NCBI RefSeq assembly: GCF_012927325.1
Contig: NZ_JABBGI010000020.1
Coordinates: 1 to 64,000, forward strand
From: Chryseobacterium antibioticum
GTDB taxonomy: Bacteria > Bacteroidota > Bacteroidia > Flavobacteriales > Weeksellaceae
Direction: 5' to 3'
DNA: 64,000 bases
A program made the position numbers and the translations under genes. A model generated the notes under the pieces. That model made no database searches and was not told where the DNA came from. It saw only the letters and a program-made list of their open reading frames with translations. Position 1 is the first letter of the stretch; every line of letters begins with the position of its first letter. This document shows, one piece after another, positions 38,316 through 47,027 of the stretch.

Positions 38316-39950
38316 ATGAAATACCTTTTACTTACGCTTATTTCAGCAATGCTACTATCCGTTTCGTGGCCCACTTACGGAGTACCGTTCTTTATATTTT
38401 TTGCCCTTGTTCCTCTATTGATGATGGAACACGGCATATCAAAATTTTCAGCTTACAAAAGAAAAAGCTGGATGGTCTTCGGGCTCTCCTACCTTTGTTT
38501 TATAGTATGGAACATCGTAACGACGGGATGGCTGTATGGTTCCAAAAACCCGGATGGAAGCCATTCTATGATGGCCGTAGTTTTTCCGGTCCTTGTGAAT
38601 TCGTTCCTGTATTCTCTTGTTTTCCAATGTTATCACTGGTACAAAAATGCACAGGGAACCTACTGGGGATTAGGATTTCTGATCGCTATCTGGATGAGTT
38701 TTGAAAAATTCCATCTTAACTGGGAAATGACATGGCCATGGCTGAATTTAGGAAATGTATTTTCAGAATACCCTAAACTGATCCAATGGTATGATACACT
38801 GGGAGCAACCGGTGGAAGCTTCTGGATCTTACTCATCAATGTTTTAGTTTTCTATACTTTAAGAACCTGGGAAGCCGGAAGAAAGAGAAAAGATCTGATC
38901 AGAAATGTTTCTATTGTAGCTGCCCTGATTATTCTGCCGATGATTATTTCATTAATCAAATACAATAACTTCAACGAAAAACCTTCCGGACAGGTGAATG
39001 TTCTGATGCTTCAGCCTGATCTTGATCCTTATGCTGAAAAGTATTCAAAGGACAGCCTTACCATTGAAAACGACCTGTTAACTTTAGCAGAAAATAATTC
39101 AAAAGGTAAGATCGATTATTATATCGCGCCAGAAACTGCCCTTCCCGGAAGAGGCTCCATCTCTGAAACCACTTTTGAGAAAAGTGTCCTTTTAAATAAT
39201 GTCAAAGGATTTTTATCTAAACATCCGGGAGCCGTTTTTGCCACAGGAATTTCTTCTCACCGTTTTTATAAAAATCAGGAAAACATTCCAAAAGAAGCTT
39301 ATCAGCTCAATCCCGAACTTTGGGTAGAAAGCTATAATACCGCTATTCAGATTGCCCCACAGGAGAAGATTCAGGTGTATCATAAAGGAAAACTGGTACC
39401 TGGTGTTGAGATCTTCCCATACATGAGTGTTTTAAAACCTCTTCTGGGCGATGCCATGCTTAACCTAGGCGGAACCGTTGCTTCTCTGAGCATAGACAAA
39501 GAAAGAAAATCCTTCTCAAATCCTTACAATAAAGGCCGTATGGCACCCATCATCTGCTACGAAAGTATCTATGGTGAATTCACAACAGAATACGTGAAAA
39601 AAGGAGCCAATTTTATGGGTATTATGACCAACGACTCCTGGTGGGGAGTTACAGAAGGACACAAACAGCTTCTATCCTATGCGAAACTAAGGGCTATTGA
39701 AAACAGAAGAGAAATTGCCCGTGCTGCCAACAGCGGTATATCTGCACATATCAATGCAAAAGGAGAAGTCGTAACCGACACTTTCTACGGTGACCAGACC
39801 ACATTATTTGCAAAAGTGAATCTTTATGAAACCACGACTTTCTACACAAGAGCGGGTGATATTTTATCAAGATTTTCCTTTTTCGCACTGGGCTTTTTAC
39901 TATTTTACTTTTTGATTGAAAAGTTCAAGAGCAGGATTAAGAAAGCTTAA
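38316..39950 (+). CDS. lnt: Apolipoprotein N-acyltransferase Lnt
   Basis: A 544-residue inner-membrane enzyme that adds the third acyl chain to lipoproteins. The N-terminal half holds about six membrane segments; the C-terminal half is the periplasmic nitrilase-like domain with catalytic Glu273 (APETALPG), Lys357 (VYHKGKLVPG) and Cys414 (PIICYESIYGE). NDSWWGVTEGHKQL and LRAIENRREIARAAN are family-typical. A box TAAATTTG lies just upstream (about 38292). It serves the many lipoproteins predicted in this window. Confidence 0.96.
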   Translation: MKYLLLTLISAMLLSVSWPTYGVPFFIFFALVPLLMMEHGISKFSAYKRKSWMVFGLSYLCFIVWNIVTTGWLYGSKNPDGSHSMMAVVFPVLVNSFLYSLVFQCYHWYKNAQGTYWGLGFLIAIWMSFEKFHLNWEMTWPWLNLGNVFSEYPKLIQWYDTLGATGGSFWILLINVLVFYTLRTWEAGRKRKDLIRNVSIVAALIILPMIISLIKYNNFNEKPSGQVNVLMLQPDLDPYAEKYSKDSLTIENDLLTLAENNSKGKIDYYIAPETALPGRGSISETTFEKSVLLNNVKGFLSKHPGAVFATGISSHRFYKNQENIPKEAYQLNPELWVESYNTAIQIAPQEKIQVYHKGKLVPGVEIFPYMSVLKPLLGDAMLNLGGTVASLSIDKERKSFSNPYNKGRMAPIICYESIYGEFTTEYVKKGANFMGIMTNDSWWGVTEGHKQLLSYAKLRAIENRREIARAANSGISAHINAKGEVVTDTFYGDQTTLFAKVNLYETTTFYTRAGDILSRFSFFALGFLLFYFLIEKFKSRIKKA

Positions 39951-40025
39951 TATTGATGATCATCTTTTTTAAACATAAATAACAGAATTTTCTGTACTGA
40001 CCGGCCTATTTATTGTTGAGAAATT

Positions 40026-40244
40026 TCTACCACAAAAGTCACAAAAGATTTTGACACTTAAGTTATTTTAGGTTTAAATACTTTGCGAATAAGAAGACCA
40101 CATAAGTTTAAAAAAATCAAAGGTTTTTATTTACTATTAGGGCTATCAATATGTTTGAGTAAAAAATACGATGACGATTCAAACGACGAAAATTCCCCTC
40201 CCACGGAAGGGTGGCGAAAATTCAAAGAATTCTTGACGGGGTGG
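40026..40244. repeat. About 200-base interspersed element, copy 2 (inverted)
   Basis: Read on the minus strand it starts CCACCCCGTCAAGAATTCTT and continues TTGAATTTTCGCCACCCTTCC, the same as copy 1 at 31258 apart from a few changes. Further matches are AACTTAAGTG and CTTTTGTGGTAG at the far end (40026-40070). No coding frame. It lies between lnt and the convergent VCBS gene. Confidence 0.75.
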
Positions 40245-40282
40245 TCCAGCATAACCTAATAAAATTTTCACTATCAAAAAAT

Positions 40283-40312
40283 AGAAAAGCCAGCTGGACG
40301 ACTGGCTTTTCT
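40283..40312 (-). terminator. Terminator of the VCBS-repeat gene
   Basis: AGAAAAGCCAG (40283-40293) pairs with CTGGCTTTTCT (40302-40312); on the minus strand a T-rich run follows. It is 18 bases after the stop codon at 40331. Confidence 0.85.
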
Positions 40313-40330
40313 CACTCATAGAACTATCAG

Positions 40331-42046
40331 CTATTTAATAATTAGTTTTCTGATGATTATTTCGTTTTTAATTTTCAGTTTTACCACATAAGCTCCTTTC
40401 GTAAGATGGGATACATTGATAGACTGGTCATTATTTAAAACAACATTCTGTTTTCTGCCATCCATCGAATAGATTTCAACGTCCGAAACTTTCTCTCCTT
40501 TAATATGTATTTTCTCTGATGCCGGATTTGGATATATTGAAATCTGGCTGTCTATATTCATTACATCTTGGGTTGCCAATGTATTTTGAGCAGACTCATC
40601 AGAAAATACGTTTGAAGCATCTATAGATTTTACACTCCAGTATACATTCTGAATAGAAGGATCAAGATCCAGGAACCACGATGGTGTTGTCACTACGTAT
40701 TTTGCAATATTGCCAGCTCCGGGCGTAGTTCCTACCTTAATTTCATAGCGAAGCGCATTCACAGGTGTCTTATCATCAGACGCTCCACTCCATGAGAATC
40801 TAAAACGGTTTCCGGTCTTTGCTACATTAAGGACTGCAGGAGGTACAGGTTTCAGATTAACTTCAGTAGAAGTATTTTTGAAAATTTTGGTAAGTGAAGG
40901 CATGTCCGGATCCGCCCAATCAAATCCGGCCAGCAAAACATCCAGATGGTGGTCATTGTCAAAGTCAAGTAAATTAACAAAACCCGGCCCTCCTAAAGTA
41001 TACAGTCCTGTAGGTATATGTTCAGTGAAATTTTGGTTCGAAGTATCATATAAAAAAGTTTTTACGACAGCAGCATTATTTTCATCATTTCCGGAAACAA
41101 TAAAATCATAGTATCCGTCATTATTCAGATCCCCTGTCGTTACAGATGAATCAGCGATCTCCGGAGCATTGATCTGTTCTACATTCAGATGCCCGGTTCC
41201 ATCATTCATAAGGACCGCAAGAAATCCAGAGTAGCTGCTATCCTGGCCTGTAACTACAATATCCTGGTAACCATCGGCATTGAAATCTGCGAAATCCATT
41301 TTTCCGCCTGTCAGGGACGTAAAATCCTGCGTTAGCGTTAATGTTCCTGCCTGATTGATATAGACTCTAAATATGGGAACATCACCATCAGCAACTCCTA
41401 AAATAACGAGATCCAAAAGATTATCATTGTTAAGATCTACAAATTTGAAGCTTCCATTTTGTGTTCCCGGCAGCCAGCCTTTGAAGATTTCAAAGTCAGT
41501 GCCTGTATTCTTATAAAAATCCAGATTATTTAAAAAACCGGCTCCTTCTACATATTGAGTTCCATTGATCGCGTAATCAATTTTGCCATCATTATTGAAA
41601 TCGAAAGCTTCCAAGGATCCATAGATCTTTCCTGCAAGGTCAGCTTCTTTTGTAAAACCGCTTCCAGTATTTCGAAATCTGTAATGTTTATAGTTGACCA
41701 CATCATTATAGCTTAGCCCTGTAGAAATAATATCCAAAAGACCGTCATTATTAAAGTCCATGAATTTTATATCTCCCAGGTGGGTTACATTCGTTCCCAA
41801 ATTAGCATAAGGTACCAGTGAAGTTCCATTATTTTTGTATACTTCATTGAAAGAGGTGTCAACATTTCCATCATCATCACTATCAATGGCTCCGTTGATC
41901 ACTACATCCTGCTTTCCGTCATTATCCATATCAGCCACACCTGCTGACCCGTAATAAAAATTCCTCATACCGGTCTGGATTTCAGTATAGTCCTGCGCCA
42001 CCAGCCCAACAGGAAGCATAGATAAAAGAATACAAATCCTCTTCAT
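40331..42046 (-). CDS. Secreted FG-GAP/VCBS-repeat protein with T9SS sorting domain
   Basis: I take ATG 42046 (MKRICILLSMLPVGLVAQ, a signal peptide), because the longer start at 42076 lies inside a promoter box. The 571-residue product has about eight repeats of the form DMDNDGKQDVVING / DLNNDNLLDLVILG, the calcium-binding FG-GAP/VCBS pattern of integrin-like propellers, then a fibronectin-like region (about 410-480) and a C-terminal T9SS type A sorting domain (IYPNPASEKIHIKG to IIRKLIIK). It is surface-exposed or secreted; ligand unknown. Confidence 0.88.
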   Translation of the reverse strand: MKRICILLSMLPVGLVAQDYTEIQTGMRNFYYGSAGVADMDNDGKQDVVINGAIDSDDDGNVDTSFNEVYKNNGTSLVPYANLGTNVTHLGDIKFMDFNNDGLLDIISTGLSYNDVVNYKHYRFRNTGSGFTKEADLAGKIYGSLEAFDFNNDGKIDYAINGTQYVEGAGFLNNLDFYKNTGTDFEIFKGWLPGTQNGSFKFVDLNNDNLLDLVILGVADGDVPIFRVYINQAGTLTLTQDFTSLTGGKMDFADFNADGYQDIVVTGQDSSYSGFLAVLMNDGTGHLNVEQINAPEIADSSVTTGDLNNDGYYDFIVSGNDENNAAVVKTFLYDTSNQNFTEHIPTGLYTLGGPGFVNLLDFDNDHHLDVLLAGFDWADPDMPSLTKIFKNTSTEVNLKPVPPAVLNVAKTGNRFRFSWSGASDDKTPVNALRYEIKVGTTPGAGNIAKYVVTTPSWFLDLDPSIQNVYWSVKSIDASNVFSDESAQNTLATQDVMNIDSQISIYPNPASEKIHIKGEKVSDVEIYSMDGRKQNVVLNNDQSINVSHLTKGAYVVKLKIKNEIIIRKLIIK

Positions 42047-42073
42047 ATTATTTTTATTTAGATTAATTAAAAA

Positions 42074-42081
42074 CAAAGATA
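42074..42081 (-). promoter_or_regulatory. -7 box of the VCBS-repeat gene
   Basis: Minus strand reads TATCTTTG. It covers the upstream in-frame ATG at 42076 and lies 27 bases before ATG 42046, which fixes the start of the gene. Confidence 0.6.
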
Positions 42082-42286
42082 AAACATTCGAATTTGCTTT
42101 TCACGGAAAGTTTACATGAAATATATCAGTCACTTGGCTCAGCTTATGTCGGGATTTCAACTATTTTAAAATTCATGATTATTAATCAGCCTGTTATTTG
42201 TAAATATTTTCCAAAAGATTTGTCTATATAAAAAATTCTTCGTTATTTTGCACTCTCAAATATTATACAAATAAGAACATCGAGAT

Positions 42287-42529
42287 ATGTCAAGAATTTG
42301 CCAAATAACAGGAAAGCGTGCAATGGTTGGTAACAACGTTTCTCACGCTAATAACAAAACGAAGCGTCGTTTTGAAATTAACTTATTAGAGAAGAAATTT
42401 TACCTTCCGGAGCAAGATAAGCACGTAACACTGAAAGTATCAGCTCATGGATTGAGAGTGATTAACAAGATTGGAATCGAGGAAGCTATTGAAAGAGCTA
42501 CTAGAAACGGATTGATTAAAAAGAATTAA
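42287..42529 (+). CDS. rpmB: 50S ribosomal protein bL28
   Basis: An 80-residue ribosomal protein. [20 protein letters not shown] is the family N-terminus and [16 protein letters not shown] follows family pattern. It is the zinc-free form, with a single cysteine. It leads a three-gene ribosomal operon with rpmG (6-base gap) and a DUF4295 gene. Confidence 0.98.
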   Translation: MSRICQITGKRAMVGNNVSHANNKTKRRFEINLLEKKFYLPEQDKHVTLKVSAHGLRVINKIGIEEAIERATRNGLIKKN

Positions 42530-42535
42530 TAAATC

Positions 42536-42718
42536 ATGGCAAAAAAAGGAAACAGAGTTCAAGTAATCCTTGAATGTACAGAGCACAAAGAGAGTGGTAT
42601 GCCAGGAATGTCTAGATACATTTCTACTAAAAATAAAAAGAACACTACAGAGAGATTAGAGCTTAAGAAGTATAATCCAGTTCTTAAAAGATCTACCCTT
42701 CACAAAGAAATCAAGTAA
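42536..42718 (+). CDS. rpmG: 50S ribosomal protein bL33
   Basis: A 60-residue ribosomal protein: [20 protein letters not shown] at the start and [18 protein letters not shown] at the end. The paired CxxC zinc motifs are absent, so it is the zinc-independent type. It is located between rpmB (6 bases) and the DUF4295 gene (19 bases). Confidence 0.98.
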   Translation: MAKKGNRVQVILECTEHKESGMPGMSRYISTKNKKNTTERLELKKYNPVLKRSTLHKEIK

Positions 42719-42737
42719 TTTATAAATATAATTTACC

Positions 42738-42890
42738 ATGGCAAAGAAAGTAGTAGCAACCCTACAAAGCGGACAGTCAAAAAAAATGACTAAAGTTGTG
42801 AAAATGGTTAAGTCATCTAAGTCAGGTGCTTACGTTTTTGAAGAAAAAGTAATGAATGCAGACGAAGTAGACGGTTATTTGAAGAAATAA
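42738..42890 (+). CDS. DUF4295 small protein in the ribosomal operon
   Basis: A 50-residue basic protein (MAKKVVATLQSGQSKKMTKV at the start, DEVDGYLKK at the end) that follows rpmG by 19 bases. It belongs to DUF4295, a Bacteroidetes-specific family always found behind rpmB-rpmG as I recall. I also recall that ribosome structures from Flavobacterium revealed an extra large-subunit protein of this kind (called bL38), but I cannot check this here. The sequence (Lys-rich, followed by an acidic C-terminus) and the position make a ribosome-associated role likely. Confidence 0.85.
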   Translation: MAKKVVATLQSGQSKKMTKVVKMVKSSKSGAYVFEEKVMNADEVDGYLKK

Positions 42891-42911
42891 TCTCCACTTT
42901 ATTTACAATAT

Positions 42912-42944
42912 AAAAAACTACTCAGATTTTGGGTAGTTTTTTTG
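42912..42944 (+). terminator. Terminator of the rpmB-rpmG-DUF4295 operon
   Basis: AAAAAACTAC (42912-42921) pairs with GTAGTTTTTT (42933-42942), followed by more T. It is 22 bases after the DUF4295 stop codon. Confidence 0.85.
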
Positions 42945-42945
42945 T

Positions 42946-42953
42946 TATCTTTG
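42946..42953 (+). promoter_or_regulatory. -7 box of the RidA-like/ftsY operon
   Basis: TATCTTTG matches TAnnTTTG directly after the preceding terminator and 32 bases before the ATG at 42986. Confidence 0.6.
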
Positions 42954-42985
42954 TTCACCAGATTATTAATTAAATATACCTCTAT

Positions 42986-43453
42986 ATGAAAAAGATTCTT
43001 ATTCTGGTTTTCACAGAAATTTTTCTATTTTCATTCGGTCAGAAAAAGATGGACAATGTAGAATTTAAAAACTCAGCTGAAGTTTTCTCCATTAAAGGAC
43101 TTTCACAATCAACAAGCATTGACTGTGGAAATTCTAAGATGATCTTTCTTTCCGGACAAGTTCCACTGGATGTTGCCGGCAACCTCGTTGGAAACGACGT
43201 AGAGAAGCAAACCCAGCAGATTTTTAAAAACATTGAAGGCATCCTGAAAGAATATGGAGCTACAGCAAAGGATATTGTAAAACTGGGAATTTTCGTAACC
43301 GATATTTCTAAAATACCAGACTTTAGAAAAATTCGTGACTTGTATATCAACCTTCAAAATCCTCCAGTGAGCAGCCTTGTGGAAGTGAGCCGTCTTTTCA
43401 GAGATGACGTACTTATAGAAGTAGAAGCCACGGCAGTTATAAAAAACAAATAA
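42986..43453 (+). CDS. Secreted RidA-family (Rid) protein lacking the deaminase arginine
   Basis: A 155-residue protein with an N-terminal signal peptide (MKKILILVFTEIFLFSFGQ) followed by a YjgF/RidA domain (KMIFLSGQVPLD, QTQQIFKNIEGILKEYG, DIVKLGIFVTDI, VEVSRLFRDD). Classical RidA is cytoplasmic and destroys reactive enamines through Arg105 in the PARS segment; here the aligned segment reads PPVSS, with Ser129 replacing that Arg. So it is exported and probably not an imine deaminase. The substrate is unknown. It is followed by ftsY after 9 bases, so it is co-transcribed. Confidence 0.85.
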   Translation: MKKILILVFTEIFLFSFGQKKMDNVEFKNSAEVFSIKGLSQSTSIDCGNSKMIFLSGQVPLDVAGNLVGNDVEKQTQQIFKNIEGILKEYGATAKDIVKLGIFVTDISKIPDFRKIRDLYINLQNPPVSSLVEVSRLFRDDVLIEVEATAVIKNK

Positions 43454-43462
43454 GAATGAACT

Positions 43463-44416
43463 ATGAGTTGGTTTAAAAATATTTTCAAAAAAGAAGAAAA
43501 AGAATCTTTAGATAAAGGTCTGGAAAAATCCAGCCAGGGGTTCTTTGAAAAAATGACGAAGGCCGTAGTCGGTAAAAGCAAGGTAGATGATGAAGTACTG
43601 GATAATCTTGAAGAAATACTTATTGCATCTGACGTAGGCGCATCCACCACCATCAAGATCATAGAAAGGATTGAAGAACGCGTTGCCCGTGATAAATATG
43701 TAAGCGTAAGCGAACTTGACAATATCCTTCGTGAAGAGATCTCAGGACTGCTTCTTGAAAACCCTCACGCAGGAACAGGAAATATAGACAGCTCGAAAAA
43801 GCCTTATGTCATCATGGTAGTTGGAGTAAATGGTGTAGGAAAAACAACGACAATCGGGAAACTTGCTCACCAGTTTAAATCTGAGGGCAGAAAGGTTGTA
43901 CTTGGAGCAGCAGATACCTTTAGAGCGGCAGCAGTAGACCAGCTGACGATCTGGAGCGAAAGAGCGGGTGTTGCTATCGTAAAACAGGATATGGGCTCAG
44001 ATCCGGCTTCTGTGGCTTTCGACACCGTACAGAGTGCCGTTGCACAGGAGGCAGATGTGGTGATCATTGATACTGCGGGAAGACTTCACAATAAGATCAA
44101 CCTGATGAATGAACTTTCTAAGATCAAAAGAGTCATGCAGAAGGTCATCCCTGATGCTCCTCATGAGATCCTTCTGGTTCTTGACGGCTCTACAGGACAA
44201 AATGCATTTGAGCAAGCAAAACAGTTTACAGCAGCCACTGAAGTAAACGCATTGGCAGTAACAAAACTTGACGGAACTGCCAAAGGTGGTGTGGTCATAG
44301 GTATATCAGATCAATTCCAGATTCCGGTAAAATATATCGGTGTAGGTGAAAAGATGCAGGACCTCCAATTGTTTAATGGTACAGAATTTGTAGATTCTTT
44401 TTTCAAGAAAAGATGA
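43463..44416 (+). CDS. ftsY: Signal recognition particle receptor FtsY
   Basis: A 317-residue SRP GTPase that docks ribosome-nascent chains at the membrane. A short N helix region ([13 protein letters not shown]), the N domain, then the G domain with P-loop [10 protein letters not shown] (121-130), [19 protein letters not shown] and [10 protein letters not shown]. It lacks the long acidic A domain of E. coli FtsY, as is usual in this phylum. Second gene after the RidA-like gene. Confidence 0.97.
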   Translation: MSWFKNIFKKEEKESLDKGLEKSSQGFFEKMTKAVVGKSKVDDEVLDNLEEILIASDVGASTTIKIIERIEERVARDKYVSVSELDNILREEISGLLLENPHAGTGNIDSSKKPYVIMVVGVNGVGKTTTIGKLAHQFKSEGRKVVLGAADTFRAAAVDQLTIWSERAGVAIVKQDMGSDPASVAFDTVQSAVAQEADVVIIDTAGRLHNKINLMNELSKIKRVMQKVIPDAPHEILLVLDGSTGQNAFEQAKQFTAATEVNALAVTKLDGTAKGGVVIGISDQFQIPVKYIGVGEKMQDLQLFNGTEFVDSFFKKR

Positions 44417-44487
44417 TTTTTATCATATTTATCTTTAAATTAGTATTTCAACTTTTATACATTATTAACAATTAAAAATTTAGGACT

Positions 44488-44742
44488 ATGGGAATTTTAA
44501 CTTGGATCATATTTGGTCTTATCGCGGGTGCAATTGCAAAACTTATTATGCCGGGAACACAAGGCGGCGGTTGGCTGATAACGATTATCTTAGGTATTAT
44601 TGGAGCCTTCGTAGGAGGATTTGTAGGCAGCTTTTTGGGATGGGGAACGACAGATAGTTTCGATTTCAGAAGTATGCTATTAGCCGTAGGCGGAGCTTTA
44701 ATTGTTCTTTGGATATACGGAATGGTAACAAAGAAAAGCTAG
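44488..44742 (+). CDS. GlsB/YeaQ/YmgE-type small membrane protein
   Basis: An 84-residue protein with three hydrophobic segments and the glycine-rich family pattern: GLIAGAIAKLIMPGTQGGGW, then LGIIGAFVGGFVG, then a third segment ending in a short lysine-rich tail. Family members are stress-associated membrane proteins of unknown function. It ends at a strong bidirectional terminator opposite sppA. Confidence 0.92.
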   Translation: MGILTWIIFGLIAGAIAKLIMPGTQGGGWLITIILGIIGAFVGGFVGSFLGWGTTDSFDFRSMLLAVGGALIVLWIYGMVTKKS

Positions 44743-44761
44743 CATTAGCAGATAAAAAATA

Positions 44762-44795
44762 AAATCCCGGATCTGAAATTCAGATCCGGGATTTT
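44762..44795. terminator. Bidirectional terminator between GlsB gene and sppA
   Basis: AAATCCCGGATCTGAA (44762-44777) pairs with TTCAGATCCGGGATTT (44779-44794): the arms are nearly perfect over 15 bases between two convergent genes, with A/T runs outside. Confidence 0.9.
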
Positions 44796-44814
44796 TTGTA
44801 CAATATAATTTAGT

Positions 44815-46569
44815 TTAGTTGATCTTAATCTGGTAAGGCATTTCCATTTTCACCTCAGACTTCAGTTTCTCATCTGTGATCTGCTGAAGGATTTCATAGT
44901 TGGCTTTTCCTATTTTATTTTTAATGATTCTTGCTGAAATATCTTCTTCATTAAGGTCTTTAAAGATCTGCTCAAAAGGAGTCATTCTCTTAGGATATGA
45001 AGATACGTGGTAAGATTTTAAACCTGCTTTTTGTGCAGCAAACCTCACAGCGTCATTCAATGTTCCTAACTCATCTACAAGCCCAATTTCCTTGGCACGA
45101 ACACCACTCCATACTCTCCCACCTCCTACACTGTCAATCTGCTCGAAAGTCTGCTTTCTGTTTTGAGTAACAAAGTGTACAAATCTCTTATAGGTTCCTT
45201 CTACACTTCTCGTGATCAGATTGACTCCGTAAGGCGTCACACCGTTCAGAGCTGAATAATACTGAGAATTGGCATTGGTCGCAACAATATCTGAACGAAT
45301 CCCGTTTTTATTAGCAAGATCTTTATAATAAGGGATCACTCCGAAAACTCCGATAGATCCTGTCAGTGTATTAGGCTCAGAATAGATCTTATCCGCTGCC
45401 ATTGCGATGTAATAACCTCCTGAAGCAGCATAGTCCCCAAAAGAAACTACTAAAGGTTTTTTCTTTTTCAATTGCTGAAGTTCAAATAAAATCTCATCCG
45501 AAGCATTGGCACTTCCCCCCGGAGAATTGATTCTGAAGACCACTGCTTTTACTTTATCATCATCCTGAAGATCTCTGATATACTTGATGTATTTTTCAGA
45601 ATAGATTTCGTTATACCCATCTCCGTTGTTAATTCCTCCTGACGCATACAATATAGCCACTTTCTCTCCTGCTTTGTCTTCATCTGCGTAAGAATTGATA
45701 TAGCCTGCTAATGATACTTTATTCAGCTTTTCTTTTTCTTTAAGGCTCAGCTTAGATTTTATCATCTGATCATACTCTGTTTTCTGGATCAGTTTATCCG
45801 CAAGCTTATATTTTAAACCCAATTCAGGAATCATTCCGTATAAGCTGTCGACAACTGTTTTAAACTGAGCTGTATCAATTTTTCTTGAAATGGCCATCTT
45901 AGTGGATGTATTTTTCCAGATATCATTTAAAAGTGTACTCAGCTGCTCTTTATTTTCAGGGGAAATATCATTTCTTAAAAAAGGCTCTACAGCTGACTTG
46001 AATTTTCCGTGACGAATCACTTCTATCCCAATACCATATTTATCTGCAAAGTCTTTAAAAAATGTAACTTCAGTAGCGAGTCCTTTCAGTTCTATCATTC
46101 CGGATGGGTTAAGATAATACTGATCAGCTACAGATCCTAGATAATAAGAAGCCTGTGATACTCCATTTCCGTAAGCGTATACAAATTTTCCGCTCTTTTT
46201 AAAATCTTCAATAGCATTTCTGATATCATCGATTTGCGTCATCCCTGCATGCAGATCATCAGCCTCAATACTTATCCCTTTAATATGATCATCGGTCTTC
46301 GCTTTCCTGATAGCCTCCAGGACATCATATAGCAAAACGCTTTTGCTTTTATCATTAATATTAAACAGCCCTACTTCCTCTTCAGTTGGACTATCTATTA
46401 TATTGGTCTTTAAATTAATCGTCAGAACAGAATTGTTTTTCACCGCAACAGATTTATCGCTCCCCATGGAACTGAATACAATCATCATAATGAAAAAGAC
46501 GAAAAATATAGCACATAATAGGACAATTGCCACTATATTTGCCAATACGTTTTTAAAGAAACTTCTCAT
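44815..46569 (-). CDS. sppA: Signal peptide peptidase SppA, long form
   Basis: A 584-residue inner-membrane serine protease that degrades cleaved signal peptides. It has an N-terminal membrane segment (about residues 10-32) and two ClpP/crotonase-like domains of the 67K type. RHGKFKSAVEPFLR carries the likely catalytic Lys and YAASGGYYIAMAADKIY the catalytic Ser; NTLTGSIGVFG follows. Family length is normal. It starts 20 bases from the divergent folK gene. Confidence 0.95.
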   Translation of the reverse strand: MRSFFKNVLANIVAIVLLCAIFFVFFIMMIVFSSMGSDKSVAVKNNSVLTINLKTNIIDSPTEEEVGLFNINDKSKSVLLYDVLEAIRKAKTDDHIKGISIEADDLHAGMTQIDDIRNAIEDFKKSGKFVYAYGNGVSQASYYLGSVADQYYLNPSGMIELKGLATEVTFFKDFADKYGIGIEVIRHGKFKSAVEPFLRNDISPENKEQLSTLLNDIWKNTSTKMAISRKIDTAQFKTVVDSLYGMIPELGLKYKLADKLIQKTEYDQMIKSKLSLKEKEKLNKVSLAGYINSYADEDKAGEKVAILYASGGINNGDGYNEIYSEKYIKYIRDLQDDDKVKAVVFRINSPGGSANASDEILFELQQLKKKKPLVVSFGDYAASGGYYIAMAADKIYSEPNTLTGSIGVFGVIPYYKDLANKNGIRSDIVATNANSQYYSALNGVTPYGVNLITRSVEGTYKRFVHFVTQNRKQTFEQIDSVGGGRVWSGVRAKEIGLVDELGTLNDAVRFAAQKAGLKSYHVSSYPKRMTPFEQIFKDLNEEDISARIIKNKIGKANYEILQQITDEKLKSEVKMEMPYQIKIN

Positions 46570-46589
46570 AAATCAATCAATTTTCTAAT

Positions 46590-47006
46590 ATGTCGCAGAA
46601 TAAGGTCGTTTTGTTACTGGGAAGTAACCTTGGAGATCAAAAAAAAAATTTAGAATACGCTTTACAGAAAATCAGTAAGAGTGGTAATAAAATATCACAA
46701 ACAAGCGAATTTTTAATTACTGAACCCGTAGAGTTTGTTAGTTCCAATATTTTTTGTAATATTGCATCAATAATATTCACGCGTCTTTCACCAATTCAAC
46801 TGCTTGATTTTGTTAAAGGTATTGAAATGGAAATGGGTAGAGTTAATGATTCAACATCATCTGGAAGTTACAGCGATAGAATAATAGATATTGATATCAT
46901 TAAATATAACGATTTGAAATTCAAATCAAAAAGATTAGAGATACCCCATCAAAAGCATTTATTTGAAAGGGATTTTTCTAAAATATTATTGAAAAATTTT
47001 ATCTAA
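46590..47006 (+). CDS. folK: HPPK, folate biosynthesis pyrophosphokinase
   Basis: A 138-residue enzyme that pyrophosphorylates 6-hydroxymethyl-dihydropterin. VVLLLGSNLGDQKKNLEYAL is the family start, and IDIDIIKYN carries the two magnesium-binding Asp residues, followed by LEIPHQKHLFERDF. The usual GPR triplet before the DLDI motif reads YSDR, a divergent feature. It is more AT-rich than its neighbours. Its probable -7 box (TATATTTG, 46534-46541) lies inside the 5' end of sppA, because the divergent starts are only 20 bases apart. Confidence 0.9.
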   Translation: MSQNKVVLLLGSNLGDQKKNLEYALQKISKSGNKISQTSEFLITEPVEFVSSNIFCNIASIIFTRLSPIQLLDFVKGIEMEMGRVNDSTSSGSYSDRIIDIDIIKYNDLKFKSKRLEIPHQKHLFERDFSKILLKNFI

Positions 47007-47027
47007 ATAAAACATAAAACATACAAT

